A stretch of DNA of 64,000 bases, from the NCBI GenBank assembly GCA_949592205.1, contig CATIUR010000003.1, forward strand, positions 79,202,501-79,266,500, read 5' to 3'. This document shows positions 60,284-64,000 of this stretch, one piece after another. The stretch is from Helichrysum umbraculigerum. Lineage: Eukaryota > Streptophyta > Magnoliopsida > Asterales > Asteraceae. The position numbers and the translations under genes are program-made. Every line of letters begins with the position of its first letter. Position 1 is the first letter of the stretch. The notes under the pieces were generated by a model, which made no database searches, was not told the DNA's origin, and saw nothing but the letters and a program-made list of their open reading frames with translations.

Positions 60284-63200
60284 TTAGGCTTCCCACTGTT
60301 TGCTTAGTTGAGTTTCAATAGCCTTTCTCCATTCTGAGTGATCCGTGGTTTGCTGGATTTGAGCCTTCATGGATTCTGTAACTTTTAACATTTCGTTTAA
60401 GTCATCCATTAGCTCTTGTTTTTCCTTAGCCCATTTTTCTTTCTCCTCTTGAGCCTTTCTTTTTTCTTCCTCCAACAGGTTTTTCAGTCCCTGTTCTTTG
60501 ATTTTCCATTCAGCAGCCTCTTTTGCTGAACCCACAATAGCTTGTTCCCATTCATTATCCTTTTGAATAAGCATTTTCCATACATGATTCATCTGCTCTT
60601 CCTTCTGCATGATTTCTGTCTCCTTGTTCCTCTTAACTGATACTGTCTTCTTTAGGTAATATGGAGCACATAGTGCACATGCAGTCAGTTTACACTTTGG
60701 GCAGTGTATTCTGGACATATTTGTGGTAGCAATTCCACAGAAATGACAGACAGTGTAATTTGTCATTTCATTTTCTTGCCACTCATGTACGCAGTTTTTA
60801 CTTTGCACCGGGAGTTCTTTGTTTGGTCTCCATGAACCTGCTTCTTGGACTCTTCTATGTATATCTTCTTGATTTTCTGGATGAAACATGTAGCATAACT
60901 CTTCATTTTCCTGTATTAGAACAAATGCATTTTCATCCAAGGGAGATTCTTCAACCATTGCACCAATATTCATCAAGGTTGATCCTCCTTCCCCTTCGGA
61001 GATACTATAAATAGTATCTTGATCACTGACATCAGCTGAAACTATATCCCAGTCTTCTTTGAGATCTAGGTTATCAATTACAGCTCTCCTTGCCATATTT
61101 CCAGTTTGACTTCTACAGTCTCTAGCAAAATGCCCTTCTCTTCCACAAATATAACATTTACATTTGCTAACTCTTCCTCGATCATCCTTGTACTTTCTTT
61201 TGAACACTTTGACATGTGTCTTGTGAGGTTTTCCCTTGTAGCTTCTTGATCTACGCACACCATACTTCTTTCCTGATTTGCAATAACCAGGAATTGGTAT
61301 AGCAGAACAAAGGGATAAGTCCCTTAGTTCTTTTTGCAAGGCTGCTTCTGTACACATTTCCGAGATATAAGTATGTGTGAACTTGATTGCAGGTAGTATA
61401 CCTGCAGTTAGTCCTGGATACTTATTTTTGAATGCTTCTTCAATCTTCTTTGAAAGTACAGGGGGTAGCTTTGTGAAGAACTTATCGGTTGTGGCTGGAA
61501 AGAACAGTCTTCCCGATTTGCATGCTAGAATTCTGAATTCATTTAAGAATTTCCAGAGATCTTTTGTGTTTTCACATGTAAGCCTTTCCAAATCTCTATA
61601 GGCTCTGTCTTGTTCTTCAGTTGATCCCCTATACAGATCTTCCATGAGAATTATTTGCCATATTTGAGATGTTATATTTTGAGGGTCATCAGCCATTGCT
61701 TCAAGTGAGGTATAAGCATCTGGATAAGTTGTTCTCCACTGTTGCCACATCTTCTTTTCATTTTCTCCGAGAAGGTTCTCGACGAAAGTCAGTTTTGCCT
61801 TGTTATCTGACCAAGTGGTATCATTTAACCTATTGATGGTTATTGATTCCCACCTTGAGATTACATCTGGCCACAAGCCTGGGTCTGACGGTAATACAAG
61901 CATCGCTCCAGTGCTTAACATGGCTGGGGGTAGCGTCCACTGAGAATTGTAGTACCTTCCAAATTCTCCCTTAAAATAATTTCTTTCATTTGGAAATTGA
62001 TAACTTAGAGTGTAGACGTTTTGTGCTGATCCTCTGGCTGGAGGATATACTGAAGGACCCATGATTGGTTCTGGTGGTGTATTATAAACTCCACTTGTTG
62101 TATCAGATGAAGAGGGGAAAGCTTGCTGCTCCTCTTCAATTTTTCTGACAAATTCTTTAAATTCCCTGACCTTTGGGTAATCCAGATTGTCTTCATCCTC
62201 ATTTTGTTCTTCTGTAGTATGAAAAATTTGATGTTCATTCTCGCCCTGTTTTTCAGGAAATGATACAAGTTGTATCATTTCTAGCTTTTCTTGCATTTCT
62301 TCATTCTCTGATGAATCCAGATCTTCATCCTTGATGATAACTTTTCCTTCCTCTAGGTTACCTTGGTTCAAGTCTTTTTCATAATCATCCCATCCCATCG
62401 CAACAATTTGTTCAATAGGTGTTGTTTCTTTAGGACTATCGTAACGAACATAATAGTCCCATTTGCCTGAGTATTCACCTAGTGTTGACCATTTTTCCTT
62501 TTTTTGTCTTTTCTTTTTCTTTGGTTTGTTGCCCCGTTTGACTTCATTCAAAGGTTCATCTTCCAATTTTTGCGCCTCCTCTAAACACGCTGGGCAGGAA
62601 CATACATCAAAAGGAATATGATGTATTTCTTCTTGTATGCATATGTTAATAAACTGCTCCTCATCTTCTGTTAGGTGACCATTATCATGGATTTCTCTAT
62701 CATGTGAGTCAACAGAGAACCTTGGTGGTTGAGGGTTATTACGATATGATCTAAACCTAAGGCTGGTTGATCTGTCTAACCTATGATTAACTTCCACGCT
62801 TGCTGGGATTCTGACAGTTATGATTGATGCTGGTTTCAGATTCCAGCTCCTTCCTTCCAAGTCTTCAATACTTCTTCTTTCCCCGGGAATCGCCGTAATT
62901 CCGTTGGTGGCAAGATGATCTACAACATTTTCTACACTGTATTCGAAACCAGTATAGCTTGTATTCGAGATTCTTCCAATTAGGCTTATTGTTATTAGAA
63001 GGTTACTTTCTCCTCCCTGCCATTCATCGTAACCATGAGTTTGGATTGCCACTTGGATATGATTGTGAAAATCATCTATACTTAGTACCATGTCAGGTAC
63101 CATATAGATAAGCTGCGTTCCGGCTGATAAATCTACTTCCATGGTTCCGATAATCTGGCGATCATCTCCCCATCTTGTGTCTCGTAAAACAACTAGAGCA

Positions 63201-63661
63201 GTTGTTCCTGCTCCTCTTCTGTGAAGTGTATGAAGCCTTATCATGAACATTCCGAGATGAATATGCTGCATGCCTGTTTCTCTGAGCCTTTGATAGCTTT
63301 GAGTGTTGCAAAGCCTTAGGTCTACCTGTGTTTCTCCTACACAGAGTATTCTTTGTTCTGAATAATGCTGATAGACTTGATGCCTTACTGTTTGTCTATT
63401 ATTGCTATATAGAACTTCTGCTGGCACCAACTCTGCTCTTCTTTGTCTTGAGATTTCCAGTTGCCTTTCAGGACTGAGTATTAGTTCAAGATTTTGATTA
63501 TAACCTCTCCCTAATCTTCTTCTTAAGCCTCTGCTGATGTTGTATCGGTTCCTAGCCATTTGCCGGTAACCACGAATTTGATCTTCTTGTGTAGGGAGAT
63601 CTGTTTGAATCTGAGTAGTTGCTGTCCTACTCAGAACACTCGGCCTCTGGTTTGAGTTCAT
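60284..63661 (-). CDS. Pararetroviral movement and coat protein region, 1125 codons open
   Basis: One uninterrupted frame from ATG at 63661-63659, overlapping the preceding stop by ATGA. Residues about 70-330 look like the 30K-type movement protein. About 340-540 is acidic/basic linker with Lys-rich runs (NKPKKKKRQKKEK). About 570-830 is the coat region, with a capsid-core-like WKFLNEFRILACKSG block. About 832-847 is a CCHC knuckle CYICGREGHFARDC. About 955-998 is a second Cys-rich motif (CHFCG, CPKCKLTACALC) typical of badna/tungroviruses. The end is a long coiled coil rich in Glu and Lys. It ends at TAA 60284-60286, in frame with the protease segment. Keeping 1125 codons open suggests a young integration. 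It is an endogenous copy; expression is unknown. Confidence 0.88.
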   Translation of the reverse strand: MNSNQRPSVLSRTATTQIQTDLPTQEDQIRGYRQMARNRYNISRGLRRRLGRGYNQNLELILSPERQLEISRQRRAELVPAEVLYSNNRQTVRHQVYQHYSEQRILCVGETQVDLRLCNTQSYQRLRETGMQHIHLGMFMIRLHTLHRRGAGTTALVVLRDTRWGDDRQIIGTMEVDLSAGTQLIYMVPDMVLSIDDFHNHIQVAIQTHGYDEWQGGESNLLITISLIGRISNTSYTGFEYSVENVVDHLATNGITAIPGERRSIEDLEGRSWNLKPASIITVRIPASVEVNHRLDRSTSLRFRSYRNNPQPPRFSVDSHDREIHDNGHLTEDEEQFINICIQEEIHHIPFDVCSCPACLEEAQKLEDEPLNEVKRGNKPKKKKRQKKEKWSTLGEYSGKWDYYVRYDSPKETTPIEQIVAMGWDDYEKDLNQGNLEEGKVIIKDEDLDSSENEEMQEKLEMIQLVSFPEKQGENEHQIFHTTEEQNEDEDNLDYPKVREFKEFVRKIEEEQQAFPSSSDTTSGVYNTPPEPIMGPSVYPPARGSAQNVYTLSYQFPNERNYFKGEFGRYYNSQWTLPPAMLSTGAMLVLPSDPGLWPDVISRWESITINRLNDTTWSDNKAKLTFVENLLGENEKKMWQQWRTTYPDAYTSLEAMADDPQNITSQIWQIILMEDLYRGSTEEQDRAYRDLERLTCENTKDLWKFLNEFRILACKSGRLFFPATTDKFFTKLPPVLSKKIEEAFKNKYPGLTAGILPAIKFTHTYISEMCTEAALQKELRDLSLCSAIPIPGYCKSGKKYGVRRSRSYKGKPHKTHVKVFKRKYKDDRGRVSKCKCYICGREGHFARDCRSQTGNMARRAVIDNLDLKEDWDIVSADVSDQDTIYSISEGEGGSTLMNIGAMVEESPLDENAFVLIQENEELCYMFHPENQEDIHRRVQEAGSWRPNKELPVQSKNCVHEWQENEMTNYTVCHFCGIATTNMSRIHCPKCKLTACALCAPYYLKKTVSVKRNKETEIMQKEEQMNHVWKMLIQKDNEWEQAIVGSAKEAAEWKIKEQGLKNLLEEEKRKAQEEKEKWAKEKQELMDDLNEMLKVTESMKAQIQQTTDHSEWRKAIETQLSKQWEA

Positions 63662-64000
63662 TTCTTCTTCTGAGTTTCTTTCTCGTACTCCTCTTTGAAT
63701 ATTCTATTTGGATCCTTGAATACGTAGATTGGTCCTTGCATTGTCTTTGCAGGGGTCTTTCCGTTGATTGTTAAACTGTCTAACCTTTTTGTAAGATTCC
63801 CAATTGAATCTTCTAGGTTATTGGGTTCTTCTGTTCGTTTTCCCAAAGCTTCTACCCCTTGCCGTAATCTTTCAAACTTTTCCTCAAATTCTCCAAACCT
63901 TTGGGCTTGTTTGGTTAGGAGATATATGAGTGTGTTATTTTGTTTTATTATGGCTGAATTTTGGAGGGTAACTGGGGATTTATAATCTGATGGTTTTACA
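63658..64000 (-). CDS. Pararetroviral ORF2-like protein, C-terminal part (cut by window edge)
   Basis: The frame is open from the window edge to TGA (63658-63660), about 113 codons. The visible part has a heptad-rich segment (LIYLLTKQAQRFGEFEEKFE), a linker, then GPIYVFKDPNRIFKEEY and a Lys-rich tail. Size, place before the polyprotein and ATGA coupling fit ORF2 of badna/tungroviruses, a small nucleic-acid-binding, coiled-coil protein. An internal ATG at 63846 is not the natural start, since the homologous-looking frame extends upstream of it. Confidence 0.65.
   Translation of the reverse strand, partial: VKPSDYKSPVTLQNSAIIKQNNTLIYLLTKQAQRFGEFEEKFERLRQGVEALGKRTEEPNNLEDSIGNLTKRLDSLTINGKTPAKTMQGPIYVFKDPNRIFKEEYEKETQKKK

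Larger units (their letters stand above)
55150..64000 (-). mobile_element. Endogenous pararetrovirus (Caulimoviridae, badna/tungrovirus-like)
   Basis: On the minus strand from the window edge the order is: end of an ORF2-like gene, a large movement/coat/zinc-finger frame, protease, RT and RNase H, a downstream ORF, then an intergenic region with TATA box and polyadenylation signal. Junctions between genes use ATGA overlaps (63658-63661 and 58122-58125), as in badnaviruses and tungroviruses. A gene between RNase H and the intergenic region recalls the four-gene layout of tungroviruses more than the three-gene badnavirus layout. The intergenic region is split by a solo LTR (55573-57500). Several frameshifts and a stop disable the pol half. 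Genus cannot be fixed by eye. The left limit near 55150, next to copia debris, is approximate. Confidence 0.88.

Overview
The window is plant nuclear DNA, almost certainly from a eudicot. It has intron-split genes for a conserved ABCB transporter, a TIP aquaporin, cytosolic ribosomal protein L23a and a DUF674 protein. Between them lies a thick layer of LTR retrotransposons, MITEs and Helitron ends, plus plastid-derived DNA and an endogenous pararetrovirus. The style of the LTRs would fit Asteraceae, but the sequence alone does not settle the family.

Layout. Positions 1-5 kb hold LTR debris: a Ty3/gypsy-type LTR end, two related LTRs in opposite orientation, and a truncated Ty1/copia gag. 5.8-9.0 kb holds a Stowaway MITE and two Helitron 3' ends, one closing an element that seems to carry the 5' part of a gene. 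9.0-10.57 kb is a decayed minus-strand LTR remnant. 10.57-23.45 kb is a nest: a solo LTR (TSD TATAA) is split by a recent non-autonomous element of the same superfamily (TSD AAAAA, long LTRs, broken gag, no pol). The 5' LTR of that element carries a 1.1-kb mosaic of plastid fragments (rpoB, rpoC1, ndhD, atpB). 25.2-27.0 kb is a two-exon DUF674 gene. 27.2-28.0 kb is a MULE-like inverted-repeat element with a head-to-head telomeric-repeat core. 28.4-31.2 kb has tandem and low-complexity repeats. 31.3-34.0 kb is RPL23A, with a MULE-like element in intron 2. 34.2-39.4 kb holds MITEs and gene-free DNA. 39.7-50.3 kb is an 11-exon ABCB6/ABCB20-type transporter, apparently intact (about 1401 aa). 51.6-52.75 kb is a three-exon TIP1-type aquaporin (250 aa). 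53.9-55.15 kb has copia fragments. From about 55.2 kb to the window end, on the minus strand, lies a badnavirus/tungrovirus-like endogenous pararetrovirus. Its intergenic region is split by a solo LTR (TSD AATAA).

The four cellular genes look functional and are not an operon or a pathway. The most unusual signals are in the repeats. Several unrelated LTRs carry, at about the same place in U3, an array of a short GC-rich palindrome that differs from family to family (GCCGTATACGGC, TGCGACACAA/TTGTGTCGCA, GATCCGCCGGATC). The nested element also has long arrays of mini-hairpins whose stems differ in sequence while stem length, loop length and spacing stay nearly constant. I found no tRNA, rRNA or CRISPR. 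All boundaries, splice sites and repeat calls were read by eye.
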